A stretch of DNA of 6,816 bases from Crocinitomicaceae bacterium (GCA_024643585.1 JAHEMP010000129.1:1-6816); one strand, 5' to 3'. Positions 1 to 6,646 are shown, numbered from the stretch's first letter. Notes: generated by a model from the sequence alone, not told the origin. A program made the numbers and translations.

Positions 1-1769
1 ATTTTTTCAAGGGTGCTATTGATTGTCAAATTGAATCCGAAAAAAATAGTACAAACTCCATCAGTTGGAGTTCATTCGATAAAAAAAGTTCCTACTCAAT
101 AATAGAATTCGATAAATCTCAAGCAATAATCAAGGATTTTTATATCAAAAATGGATCTAAAATAATGTACACTCGGCGGCCATCAACCCATCAAGTTTAC
201 AAATCATTCGACGACCAAGCTATTTATGCGAATTTCATCCCGTCCATGATTAGTTCGTATCAGTTTATTGAAAAATTTACATTCTCCAAAAAAGATGGGA
301 CATTTGAAAAAAGTCCTGCTTTCAGTTGGACCAACTCTGGAGTCGTTTCTTTCGAATTCAACAAAGCGAACTTCCTTTTAATGGATTTGTTAGACGGCTA
401 CGACCCCCAGCAAATGATCCATATCTATTTGGACACTTCAAAAAATATTCGAAATAACTACACAGGACTTTTACTCGCAGAGACTTTCCCTTACAATACG
501 AAAAAAGGTTTCTTTTTAAAACAGTTTGATAATTACGTTCTGGTTTGTGACAAGGAATCCGCTCTTAACGAAGCAGAAATTGCAATTGAACTAGGGCAAA
601 CACTTGGTAGACATAAGGAAAAACAAAAACTCATTTACAGTGATGCGCCTAAAAATATTGTGGAGAGAATTTGGAATGCTACTACCAAACAATCGCTGAG
701 CACGTACAAAGGAAACTTGTTAGGTGTCGAGATACAAACCTCCTCCAAATTATTGGAGAATTCAGTAAACGAAAGCGAAGTAAAGAACTATGCAATGAAC
801 GGTCTCGTCACAGACTTTGTGGTTCATCCAACTAAAGATTTGGTGTTTTGTCTTGATAAAAGCAACACACTATCAGGTTTTGGAAATGGCAAGAACTTCA
901 TGAATTTAAAATTGAACGAAAGTGTTGTCGGCAATTTATCTTGGACGAAAAATGAAAATCCAAATTTAGTTTTTACCACCCCTACAAAGCTATACGTTAT
1001 TGATATTAATGGAAATGTCAGGTCCGGATTTCCCATTGAAATTGCCGGAGGTATATCAAAAGGTGTCACCGACTTTATCTATAAGAAAAATGAAAACTAC
1101 CTTTTAGCAAGCTACGACGGAAAATACCACTGGGTTAATCAAAAAGGGGAAACAATTCGAACGGGTACAATTGATAAGAATAGTACCACTCACATTCCGA
1201 GTGCATGGATATCCGCCCGTAAATTATTTTTTGGGTTCAATAATGGAACAGAATTCTCAATGATCGATGCAGAAAAAGGAAAAGTATTTAGGACATTTCC
1301 TATTTCAAAAAATGCAATTCCAAAGTGCTTAGAAAACGAAATAAAATTTTACGATTTAGAATTAAACAATTTGGTGCAATACGATCAGAAAGGAACAAAA
1401 TTCATATTAACATCTGTGAAATCTCCTATTTGGGTGCGCTCAATGGATAACGGTCTCACAGCCGATGGTTTCTGTCTTAAAAATAGCAACGTAATTTCTT
1501 ATTATACCCGCGACGGCCAATTTAGTATGAAAGCCAAATTAAAATTTGAAAGCGTCGATTATGTCGCCTATTTAAATTCCCAAATAAAGGGTGAACTACT
1601 CGCCGCTCTTGATGGCTTAACAAATACAATTGCCATCTTTGGCGCAAATGGCAATCAAATTTCTTTGCCAAAAAACCAGGCACAGAAAAAAATTGCATTC
1701 AGCACCCAAGGGAATCAAGTAAAGATTTATACCATAATTGATAAATTCGTAATTCAATACGTACTATAA
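1..1769 (+). CDS. C-terminal part of a large hypothetical protein, beta-propeller-like (5' truncated by window edge)
   Basis: The reading frame is open from base 3 through the stop at 1767-1769, giving 588 visible residues. The first in-frame ATG, at 165, is unlikely to be the start because 54 sense codons precede it without a stop, so the true start lies off the left edge. I do not recognise the family with confidence. The last 350 or so residues are rich in short beta-strand-like segments with Asp-Gly and Asn-Gly turns. One segment near fragment residues 331-344 (YVIDINGNVRSGFPI) resembles the turns of PQQ/BamB-like or FG-GAP-type propellers. The part before it (FFLKQFDNYVLVCDKESALNEAE, split across about 165-190) is reminiscent of DUF3352-type flavobacterial proteins, but this is only an impression. 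No catalytic motif is visible and any signal peptide would be off-window. An envelope or scaffold role is inference only. The following lipoprotein gene has its own promoter. Confidence 0.8.
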   Translation, partial: FFKGAIDCQIESEKNSTNSISWSSFDKKSSYSIIEFDKSQAIIKDFYIKNGSKIMYTRRPSTHQVYKSFDDQAIYANFIPSMISSYQFIEKFTFSKKDGTFEKSPAFSWTNSGVVSFEFNKANFLLMDLLDGYDPQQMIHIYLDTSKNIRNNYTGLLLAETFPYNTKKGFFLKQFDNYVLVCDKESALNEAEIAIELGQTLGRHKEKQKLIYSDAPKNIVERIWNATTKQSLSTYKGNLLGVEIQTSSKLLENSVNESEVKNYAMNGLVTDFVVHPTKDLVFCLDKSNTLSGFGNGKNFMNLKLNESVVGNLSWTKNENPNLVFTTPTKLYVIDINGNVRSGFPIEIAGGISKGVTDFIYKKNENYLLASYDGKYHWVNQKGETIRTGTIDKNSTTHIPSAWISARKLFFGFNNGTEFSMIDAEKGKVFRTFPISKNAIPKCLENEIKFYDLELNNLVQYDQKGTKFILTSVKSPIWVRSMDNGLTADGFCLKNSNVISYYTRDGQFSMKAKLKFESVDYVAYLNSQIKGELLAALDGLTNTIAIFGANGNQISLPKNQAQKKIAFSTQGNQVKIYTIIDKFVIQYVL

Positions 1770-1779
1770 AAAAATGTCG

Positions 1780-1787
1780 TAATTTTG
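1780..1787 (+). promoter_or_regulatory. Bacteroidota-type -7 element upstream of the lipoprotein gene
   Basis: TAATTTTG matches the Bacteroidota -7 consensus TAnnTTTG exactly. It begins 11 bases after the preceding stop codon and lies 32 bases before the lipoprotein ATG, which predicts a 5' leader of about 25-28 bases. No TTG/TTTG -33 element stands out at the usual distance, so the call rests on the -7 box and its position. Confidence 0.55.
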
Positions 1788-1819
1788 TTAGGATCAGACT
1801 GATTTTTAATCAATTCGAA

Positions 1820-2611
1820 ATGAAAACTATACGACTTACATTAGGGATTTCATTACTTGCATTATCTACTATTACTACCTCTTGCAATAAAACGAATCGC
1901 AACAATGCAGCTGAAGTTGTTCAGCAAAATAATCTTGCCGAAAGCGCCTTCCATGATTTCGCTTTTATGGCCGAACAAATATCCAAAGGACCTCAATTTT
2001 TTAAAACCTTTAATGCCAATTGTTCAACCCTAACTTATGACACCCTTGGGACGGACATTCATGCGACTATCGATTATGGAGTAAGTGATTGTATTTGCAA
2101 CGACGGCAAAATCCGAAAAGGACAAATATTCATTTCATATCCAATTAACTATACTTCTACAGGAAGTCTTTTTGAAACTGCGTTAGCCGATTATTCTGTC
2201 AATGGAAATTCTGTTGAAGGGTCTGCAGCAGTAACAAAAATTGCCAGCGACATATATACTTGTATTTGGAAAGCTTCCATTGTTGCTGAGAACGGATTGG
2301 ATAAGATGACCTTTACCTCCACAAAAACAAAAACATTTATCGAAAATTCAAATTCGCCAAATGTGTTGGCCGGAAACAACTATAGTTTCATTGGGAGTTC
2401 TAGCGGCACAACTTGGCGAGGAGAAGAATACAACATAATAATTTCAACTCCATTATTGGTTCAATCCGGCTGCAGATCTGTAAAGTCAGGATTAACGACA
2501 GTTACATCGTCTTATTTTAAGGGTGAAGCTACTGTGGATTATGGCAATGGAGATTGCGATACCAAGGCCATCTTAAAGTATGGAAAGAAAGAAGTAGAGT
2601 TGCATTTGTAA
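1820..2611 (+). CDS. Hypothetical lipoprotein with two Asp-Tyr-Gly/Cys motifs
   Basis: This 263-residue protein starts with a type II signal peptide: basic MKTIR, a hydrophobic stretch at residues 6-18, and a lipobox-like TTSC with the acylated Cys at 22. The lipobox has Thr at -3 instead of the usual Leu, a mild departure. Residues after Cys22 (NKTNRNN) are not acidic, so the Bacteroidota surface-export signal is absent and a periplasm-facing anchor is inferred. The mature part carries two similar motifs: ATIDYG with Cys91/Cys93 (83-93, followed by DGKIRKGQI at 95-103) and ATVDYG with Cys246 (237-246, followed by KYGKKE). This DYGxxxC plus Gly/Lys/Arg pattern is one I associate with uncharacterised Bacteroidota lipoproteins. 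Other cysteines are 68, 148 and 218. No enzyme motif is visible and the function is unknown. No Shine-Dalgarno sequence precedes the ATG. The gene is bounded by its own promoter and terminator. Confidence 0.85.
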   Translation: MKTIRLTLGISLLALSTITTSCNKTNRNNAAEVVQQNNLAESAFHDFAFMAEQISKGPQFFKTFNANCSTLTYDTLGTDIHATIDYGVSDCICNDGKIRKGQIFISYPINYTSTGSLFETALADYSVNGNSVEGSAAVTKIASDIYTCIWKASIVAENGLDKMTFTSTKTKTFIENSNSPNVLAGNNYSFIGSSSGTTWRGEEYNIIISTPLLVQSGCRSVKSGLTTVTSSYFKGEATVDYGNGDCDTKAILKYGKKEVELHL

Positions 2612-2633
2612 ATAAAATGCAATCGCCACAATG

Positions 2634-2662
2634 AACACCGTGCTGTCATGGTGTTTTTTTTT
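2634..2662 (+). terminator. Rho-independent terminator after the lipoprotein gene
   Basis: A hairpin with a 9-bp stem (2634-2642 with 2647-2655, AACACCGTG/CATGGTGTT, including one G-U pair at 2640/2649) and a four-base loop CTGT is followed at once by a run of nine T (2654-2662). It starts 22 bases after the lipoprotein stop and ends only 14 bases before the lnt start. Confidence 0.85.
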
Positions 2663-2676
2663 ACTTTTACTTTCTC

Positions 2677-4290
2677 ATGAAAAACATCTCGAAAAAGCAA
2701 CGCTTCGGTCTTAGTCTATTATCAGGTATACTGCTAGGCATATCTTTTCCTTACACTGGAAGTCTATTTTTTTTAAGTTTCGTGGCTTGGGTTCCATTGC
2801 TCATTCTTGAAAAAAACATAAGCGACAAAAATTACAAGTCCCAGAAAGTATTTACACATGCTTATTTGGTCTTTTTTATGTTCAATTTAATTACAACCTG
2901 GTGGATTTTTTACGCTAGTGCTGGCGGAGTAGTCATGGCCGTTTTGGCTAACTCCTTAATCATGGCTTTTGTTTTTTATTGTTTTCATTTGACTAAAAAA
3001 TACGTTGGCAAAAAGGAAGGATACATTGCTCTTTTAATTTTTTGGGTGGCCTTTGAATACATGCACTATCACTGGGAGCTTTCATGGCCATGGTTGAATT
3101 TGGGAAATACCTTCGCCAGAATTCCTTGGATGGTACAATGGTATTCTTACACCGGAGTTTTGGGTGGGACACTTTGGATTCTTTTTATCAATTATTTGAT
3201 ATTCCGATTATTTGATAAAATCAAAATAGAGAAAAGAAACTGGCGTGCTGAATTTCCATTGGTTCTTTTTACTGGATTGGTTCTTATAGTTCCTATTGTA
3301 ATTTCGGTCGTTCAATACGCAACCTATGTTGAAAAAGAGAACCCAATAAACATCGTGTTAATTCAACCGAATATCGATCCATACAATGAAAAATTTACAG
3401 CAGGACTTGAAGGGCAAATTGACAAGATCATTGCACTTGCTGATAAAAAAGTTAACTCGGAAACGGATTTAGTCATGGCGCCTGAAACCGCTTTGAGTTA
3501 TGAATTCGATGAAGACTTATTTCACAGATACCCATTTTCAGAATTACTTAAATCGGCGACAAAAAGGTGGGGTTGTAATTTACTTATTGGAGCCTCCACG
3601 GTTCGAACGTTTGAAAAAAAGAATTCGACTGCATCGCGACCAATGTATGATGGACCGGGTTATTGGGAAAGTTACAATACTTCTTTGCTATTGAGTGACG
3701 AAGGAGAAGCGACATTCTTGCACAAATCCAAGTTGGTTTTAGGCGTTGAGAAAGTCCCATTTATCTCTTCCTTACCATTTCTTGAAAAATACTCAATCGA
3801 ACAAGGTGGAGCATCTGGAACACTTGGTGTTGAAAAAGAACCACAAACATTGCACACACCAAACGGGGTTATTGCACCCGTAATTTGCTATGAATCGGTT
3901 TATGGTGAATTTGTCGGGCAACAGGTTCAAAAAGGAGCTGAGCTAATAACGATAATAACAAATGACGGCTGGTGGAGAGATACGCCTGGATACAAACAAC
4001 ATATGGGCTTTGCTCGACTTAGAGCGGTTGAAAATAGACGTTCGGTGGCCAGATCTGCAAATACAGGCACCAGCGGCTTCATTAATCAGCGCGGGGATGT
4101 TATCCAATCATCATCTTGGTGGGAGCCAACAGTACTATCGCAATCTGTAAATAAGAATAGAGAATTGACAATTTACAGTCAATACGGCGATTACATTGGC
4201 CGATCCTTTGCATTCGTTAGTGTATTACTACTTATTTTCACTTTTGTCAGAAGATTTAAGAAAAAATACGGGGTCCTACAAACGAAATAA
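2677..4290 (+). CDS. lnt: Apolipoprotein N-acyltransferase
   Basis: Lnt transfers an acyl chain from a phospholipid to the free amino group of the N-terminal S-diacylglyceryl-cysteine of lipoproteins, at the periplasmic face of the inner membrane; it is the last step of triacyl-lipoprotein synthesis. At 537 residues it is near the usual length (about 510 in E. coli). Hydrophobic segments lie near residues 11-27, 29-45, 60-80, 83-104, 116-130, 151-177 and 193-214, then a nitrilase-like domain (about 223-490), then a last membrane helix at 508-524. The family's PWL segment is at 138-140. The triad is visible: Glu270 in MAPET, Lys350 in LHKSK and Cys404 in VICYES. The further conserved Glu406 and Glu358 (GVEK) are also present. 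The downstream block NDGWW...QHMGFARLRAVE fits the family. One oddity is Leu355 where LVP normally has Pro. The gene sits between a strong upstream terminator and the sigma cassette, with no clear promoter in the 14-base gap before it. Confidence 0.96.
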   Translation: MKNISKKQRFGLSLLSGILLGISFPYTGSLFFLSFVAWVPLLILEKNISDKNYKSQKVFTHAYLVFFMFNLITTWWIFYASAGGVVMAVLANSLIMAFVFYCFHLTKKYVGKKEGYIALLIFWVAFEYMHYHWELSWPWLNLGNTFARIPWMVQWYSYTGVLGGTLWILFINYLIFRLFDKIKIEKRNWRAEFPLVLFTGLVLIVPIVISVVQYATYVEKENPINIVLIQPNIDPYNEKFTAGLEGQIDKIIALADKKVNSETDLVMAPETALSYEFDEDLFHRYPFSELLKSATKRWGCNLLIGASTVRTFEKKNSTASRPMYDGPGYWESYNTSLLLSDEGEATFLHKSKLVLGVEKVPFISSLPFLEKYSIEQGGASGTLGVEKEPQTLHTPNGVIAPVICYESVYGEFVGQQVQKGAELITIITNDGWWRDTPGYKQHMGFARLRAVENRRSVARSANTGTSGFINQRGDVIQSSSWWEPTVLSQSVNKNRELTIYSQYGDYIGRSFAFVSVLLLIFTFVRRFKKKYGVLQTK

Positions 4291-4307
4291 GAACAGTTTT
4301 CGTTTTT
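4280..4307 (+). terminator. Possible weak terminator hairpin at the 3' end of lnt
   Basis: AAACGAAA (4280-4287) and TTTCGTTT (4298-4305) form a perfect 8-bp inverted repeat around a 10-base loop, with two more T after it. The left arm lies in the last lnt codons and the stop codon is in the loop. The stem has only two G-C pairs and the T run is short, so it could be a weak terminator or a chance palindrome in AT-rich DNA. Confidence 0.3.
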
Positions 4308-4335
4308 AGTAAAGAACTACTGTAAACCTATTTTA

Positions 4336-4878
4336 ATGAGCATAAGTCAAAATGTACAATCCAAAAATGAAGAGCTTGTAGAAGAACATGCTGATTATCT
4401 TTTTCAATTCGCCATGTCCAAAATTCACAATAGAGAGCTTGCACTTGATTTAGTTCAGGATACTTTCCTTGTATGTCTTCAAAAAATGGATCAATTCGAA
4501 GGGAGGAGTTCGCTGAGAACATGGATGACAACAATACTAAATCGAAAAATAATTGATCATTGGCGAAAAGAAAAGCGATCTTATTCTTCGGTTGATATTT
4601 CTGAGAATGAAAATGCTTCAAATGCCATTAATTCAAACTACATTCCTCAAAATCCACATCAGATTTCTGAGGAAATAGAGAAAAGAACAATTTTAGAATT
4701 TTGCTTAGACAATTTACCGGATGCTTGGAGAGAAATTGTCCACGCCAAATATTACGACGAAAAAAATGGTGAGGAAATCAGTAAGGAATTTAATGTGACA
4801 CCGTCCAACTTTTGGGTAATAATTCATCGAGCCAAAGCACAATTAAGGGCTTGTATGGATAATAAATATGCATCGTAA
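4336..4878 (+). CDS. ECF-type RNA polymerase sigma-70 family factor
   Basis: This 180-residue protein has the two-domain plan of group 4 (extracytoplasmic function) sigma factors, which redirect RNA polymerase to a small stress or signal regulon. Region 2 spans about residues 15-80, with the core and -10 binding features ELALDLVQDTF (34-44) and FEGRSSLRTWM (54-64) followed by NRKIIDHWRKEKR. A polar, Asn/Ser-rich linker (81-115) leads to region 4 (about 118-176), where LDNLPDAWREI is followed by a helix-turn-helix (143-171) ending NVTPSNFWVIIHRAKAQLR. This region 4 ending is typical of ECF factors encoded with a small zinc-finger partner (the TIGR02943-like group, from memory). The next gene, 3 bases downstream, encodes just such a partner. 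No SigJ-, SigG- or CTD-type extension is present. I found no exact TAnnTTTG box before the start, so it may use its own ECF-type promoter or readthrough from lnt. The target genes cannot be read from this window. Confidence 0.92.
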   Translation: MSISQNVQSKNEELVEEHADYLFQFAMSKIHNRELALDLVQDTFLVCLQKMDQFEGRSSLRTWMTTILNRKIIDHWRKEKRSYSSVDISENENASNAINSNYIPQNPHQISEEIEKRTILEFCLDNLPDAWREIVHAKYYDEKNGEEISKEFNVTPSNFWVIIHRAKAQLRACMDNKYAS

Positions 4879-4881
4879 ACT

Positions 4882-5124
4882 ATGAATGTTCCACACATAC
4901 CATGCGAAGTAGCAGTTATCAATGTCGAAAAATCATTCTGGCAAAGATTGAGTGTTTTGGATTGGATCAAAACTAGATGGCACCTGATTCTTTGCAAAAA
5001 TTGCAGTGAGTATGAAAAAGACAGCAAAATTATTCATCGAATATTGCGCTCTATGCGAAACGACGGAATGCACAATCATCTTGGTGTTGAAGAAATAGAA
5101 AAAATAAAAAAAGCGCTTAATTAA
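4882..5124 (+). CDS. Small soluble zinc-binding anti-sigma factor (zf-HC2/ZAS type)
   Basis: The 80-residue product carries Cys8, His34, Cys38 and Cys41, the H-x3-C-x2-C signature of zinc-binding anti-sigma domains with the usual extra N-terminal ligand. The context segment WHLILCKNCSEYEKDSKI (33-50) matches family style. There is no hydrophobic stretch long enough for a membrane segment, so it should act in the cytoplasm, holding the upstream ECF sigma factor inactive until a signal disturbs zinc or thiol chemistry. It begins 3 bases after the sigma stop with no Shine-Dalgarno sequence, so the two are very likely co-transcribed and perhaps translationally coupled. It lacks any sensory or C-terminal domain; residues 51-80 are a charged, probably helical tail. 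The stop codon sits inside the terminator hairpin. Role as anti-sigma is inferred from motif and position; a zinc-dependent co-activator is the alternative. Confidence 0.82.
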   Translation: MNVPHIPCEVAVINVEKSFWQRLSVLDWIKTRWHLILCKNCSEYEKDSKIIHRILRSMRNDGMHNHLGVEEIEKIKKALN

Positions 5125-5136
5125 AGCGCTTTTTTT
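5106..5136. terminator. Bidirectional terminator between the sigma cassette and purB
   Basis: A 13-bp perfect inverted repeat (5106-5118 with 5124-5136; seven A, GCGC, TT on the left arm) closes a five-base loop. Read on the plus strand it ends in seven T; read on the minus strand it likewise ends in seven T, so it can stop transcripts from both sides. The left arm and loop overlap the last codons and stop (5122-5124) of the anti-sigma gene, and it lies 13 bases beyond the purB stop. Confidence 0.9.
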
Positions 5137-5149
5137 GTTTTATAAACTT

Positions 5150-6493
5150 TTAAATTCCCGTATAATTCTGAGGAGAAATACCTTTTAATTTGATCTTAAC
5201 CTCATCACTTACATCCAAATTATCTATGAACTCGTGAACAGAAGCTTTCGTTACTGCTTCGTTTTTACGCGTCAAGCCTTTCAAAGCTTCATAAGGTTCT
5301 TCGAATCCAATGCTTCTCAACACAGTTTGAATGGCCTCCGCCACAACAGCCCAATTTCGTTCCAAATCAGCCTCGATTGCAGCTTCATTCAGCAATAGCT
5401 TATTCAAACCGGTCAACGTCGATTTCATTGCGATAAAGGTATGAGCGAATGGCATTCCAATCGTTCTAAGTACCGTTGAATCTGTTAAATCGCGTTGCAA
5501 TCTTGATACCGGTAATTTTTCAGACAAATGTCCAAACAAAGCGTTCGCAATTCCAATGTTCCCTTCTGAATTTTCAAAATCAATAGGATTCACTTTGTGC
5601 GGCATGGCGCTTGAACCGATCTCTCCATCCTTCAATTTCTGCTTGAAATAATCCATGGAAATGTACGTCCACATATCTCGGTTTAAGTCCAAAATAATCG
5701 TATTGATTCTTCTCAATACATCAAATAATGCAGCTAAATTATCATAGTGATCAATTTGAGTAGTTGTTTGCGAACGATTTAGTCCTAAGTTATTATCGAC
5801 AAAGTTGTTTGCAAATTTTACCCAATCGTGATTGGGAAATGCAATGTGATGTGCATTGAAATTTCCAGTCGCTCCCCCAAACTTTGAAGAGTAAGGCATA
5901 TTCTCCAGTTGCTTCAATTGAACGTCCAAACGCTCAACAAAAACTTTAATTTCTTTTCCCAATCGTGTCGGTGAAGCTGGTTGACCATGCGTTCTTGCAA
6001 GCATTGGAATGTCTTTCCATTCATTTTGAAAGTCGGCCAATTTTGCAATCATTTCTTTTAAAAGCGGCAAATAAGCTTCAGAAATTGATTCCTTCAGTGA
6101 CAAAGGGATACTTGTATTGTTGATATCTTGAGAAGTCAATCCAAAGTGAACAAATTCCAAATATTGGTGCAAATTCAATTCACGCATTTTCTCCTTGACA
6201 AAGTATTCAACCGCTTTTACGTCGTGGTTGGTTATTTTTTCTTTGTCCTTGATCCATTTAGCATCCTCTTCTGAAAAGTTCGTGCATATCGCCTCCAAAG
6301 CTGGAATTCTGTCCTTCGGAAAATCCTTCATCCCTTCAATTCCTTCGACTGCCAAAGCAATCAAATATTTAATTTCGACAATCACACGATATTTGATCAA
6401 GGCATATTCCGAGAAATATGGTCTCAATTCGGATGTTTTGGCGTGATAACGACCATCGATTGGGGAAATTGCGGTAAGAGAATTTAGTTCCAT
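5150..6493 (-). CDS. purB: Adenylosuccinate lyase
   Basis: PurB acts twice in purine synthesis, releasing fumarate from SAICAR to give AICAR and from adenylosuccinate to give AMP; it works as a cytoplasmic homotetramer. The 447-residue product aligns by eye along its whole length with E. coli PurB (456 residues): N-terminal LTAISPIDGRY, TNHDVKAVEYF (88-98), TSQDINN (120-126), RTHGQPASP with the catalytic His169 (167-175), and the fumarase/lyase signature GSSAMPHKVNP (293-303) with the catalytic Ser in the 294-295 pair, then PIDFENSEG. LPVSRLQRDLTDSTVLR (327-343) is also conserved. It ends in NYTGI, about nine residues before the E. coli end, which seems normal for flavobacterial forms. The ATG start matches the conserved N-terminus; the bases before it are A-rich with no Shine-Dalgarno sequence. 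It is convergent with the sigma cassette and divergent from truA. Confidence 0.97.
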   Translation of the reverse strand: MELNSLTAISPIDGRYHAKTSELRPYFSEYALIKYRVIVEIKYLIALAVEGIEGMKDFPKDRIPALEAICTNFSEEDAKWIKDKEKITNHDVKAVEYFVKEKMRELNLHQYLEFVHFGLTSQDINNTSIPLSLKESISEAYLPLLKEMIAKLADFQNEWKDIPMLARTHGQPASPTRLGKEIKVFVERLDVQLKQLENMPYSSKFGGATGNFNAHHIAFPNHDWVKFANNFVDNNLGLNRSQTTTQIDHYDNLAALFDVLRRINTIILDLNRDMWTYISMDYFKQKLKDGEIGSSAMPHKVNPIDFENSEGNIGIANALFGHLSEKLPVSRLQRDLTDSTVLRTIGMPFAHTFIAMKSTLTGLNKLLLNEAAIEADLERNWAVVAEAIQTVLRSIGFEEPYEALKGLTRKNEAVTKASVHEFIDNLDVSDEVKIKLKGISPQNYTGI

Positions 6494-6506
6494 GCTTTTA
6501 ATTTTT

Positions 6507-6537
6507 GTTGATTTTCAATGAATTAACTTCAATCAAC
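6507..6537 (-). repeat. Inverted repeat in the purB 5' leader
   Basis: GTTGATT (6507-6513) and AATCAAC (6531-6537) form a 7-bp inverted repeat with a 17-base spacer. It falls inside the predicted purB leader, between the -7 element and the start codon, ending 14 bases upstream of the ATG. It could fold as an mRNA hairpin or serve as a dimeric repressor site; chance is also possible in AT-rich DNA. Confidence 0.3.
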
Positions 6538-6553
6538 GGTTAAAAAGAAAGCG

Positions 6554-6561
6554 CAAAGATA
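6554..6561 (-). promoter_or_regulatory. Bacteroidota-type -7 element for purB
   Basis: On the minus strand this reads TATCTTTG followed by CGC, an exact match to TAnnTTTG and typical of flavobacterial promoters. It is 61 bases upstream of the purB ATG, predicting a leader of roughly 50-55 bases. A TTTG at 6577-6574 lies only 12 bases upstream, too close for a standard -33 element, so the -33 box is unassigned. Confidence 0.65.
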
Positions 6562-6634
6562 GTGATTTTCTAACAAATCGTTGTTCGAGTAATGTCTCTT
6601 TTGGATAGGATTTAGCACCGTTAAGTAAATTGAG

Positions 6635-6642
6635 TAATTTTG
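6635..6642 (+). promoter_or_regulatory. Bacteroidota-type -7 element immediately before truA
   Basis: TAATTTTG, followed by CA, matches TAnnTTTG exactly. It ends four bases before the GTG start of truA, so transcription should begin at or next to the start codon. No convincing -33 TTG is present at the usual spacing. The box also supplies the in-frame TAA (6635-6637) that prevents a longer TruA N-terminus. Confidence 0.55.
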
Positions 6643-6646
6643 CATT

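Noticed and set aside
824..1069. 81-codon minus-strand frame inside the first gene
   Set aside because: Shadow of a convincing plus-strand gene, no promoter and no family likeness.
165..1769. ATG at 165 as the true start of the first gene
   Set aside because: The frame is open for 54 more codons to the window edge with protein-like composition and no promoter is seen before 165.
1748..1784. CGTAATT repeated at 1748 and 1778, 30 bases apart
   Set aside because: Seven AT-rich bases, one copy inside the first gene; likely chance rather than an operator pair.
2191..2379. 62-codon minus-strand frame inside the lipoprotein gene
   Set aside because: Shadow frame opposite the conserved lipoprotein sequence.
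3500..4150. Three short frames (two plus, one minus) inside lnt
   Set aside because: They overlap the nitrilase domain of lnt with its intact catalytic residues and have no features of their own.
4328..4621. 97-codon minus-strand frame opposite the sigma gene
   Set aside because: It is antisense to the well-supported region 2 of the sigma factor, and its sequence resembles no family.
4824..5027. 67-codon minus-strand frame across the sigma/anti-sigma junction
   Set aside because: It covers the ends of two supported genes in antisense and has no promoter-like box.
6195..6446. 83-codon plus-strand frame opposite purB
   Set aside because: Antisense to the conserved N-terminal part of PurB.
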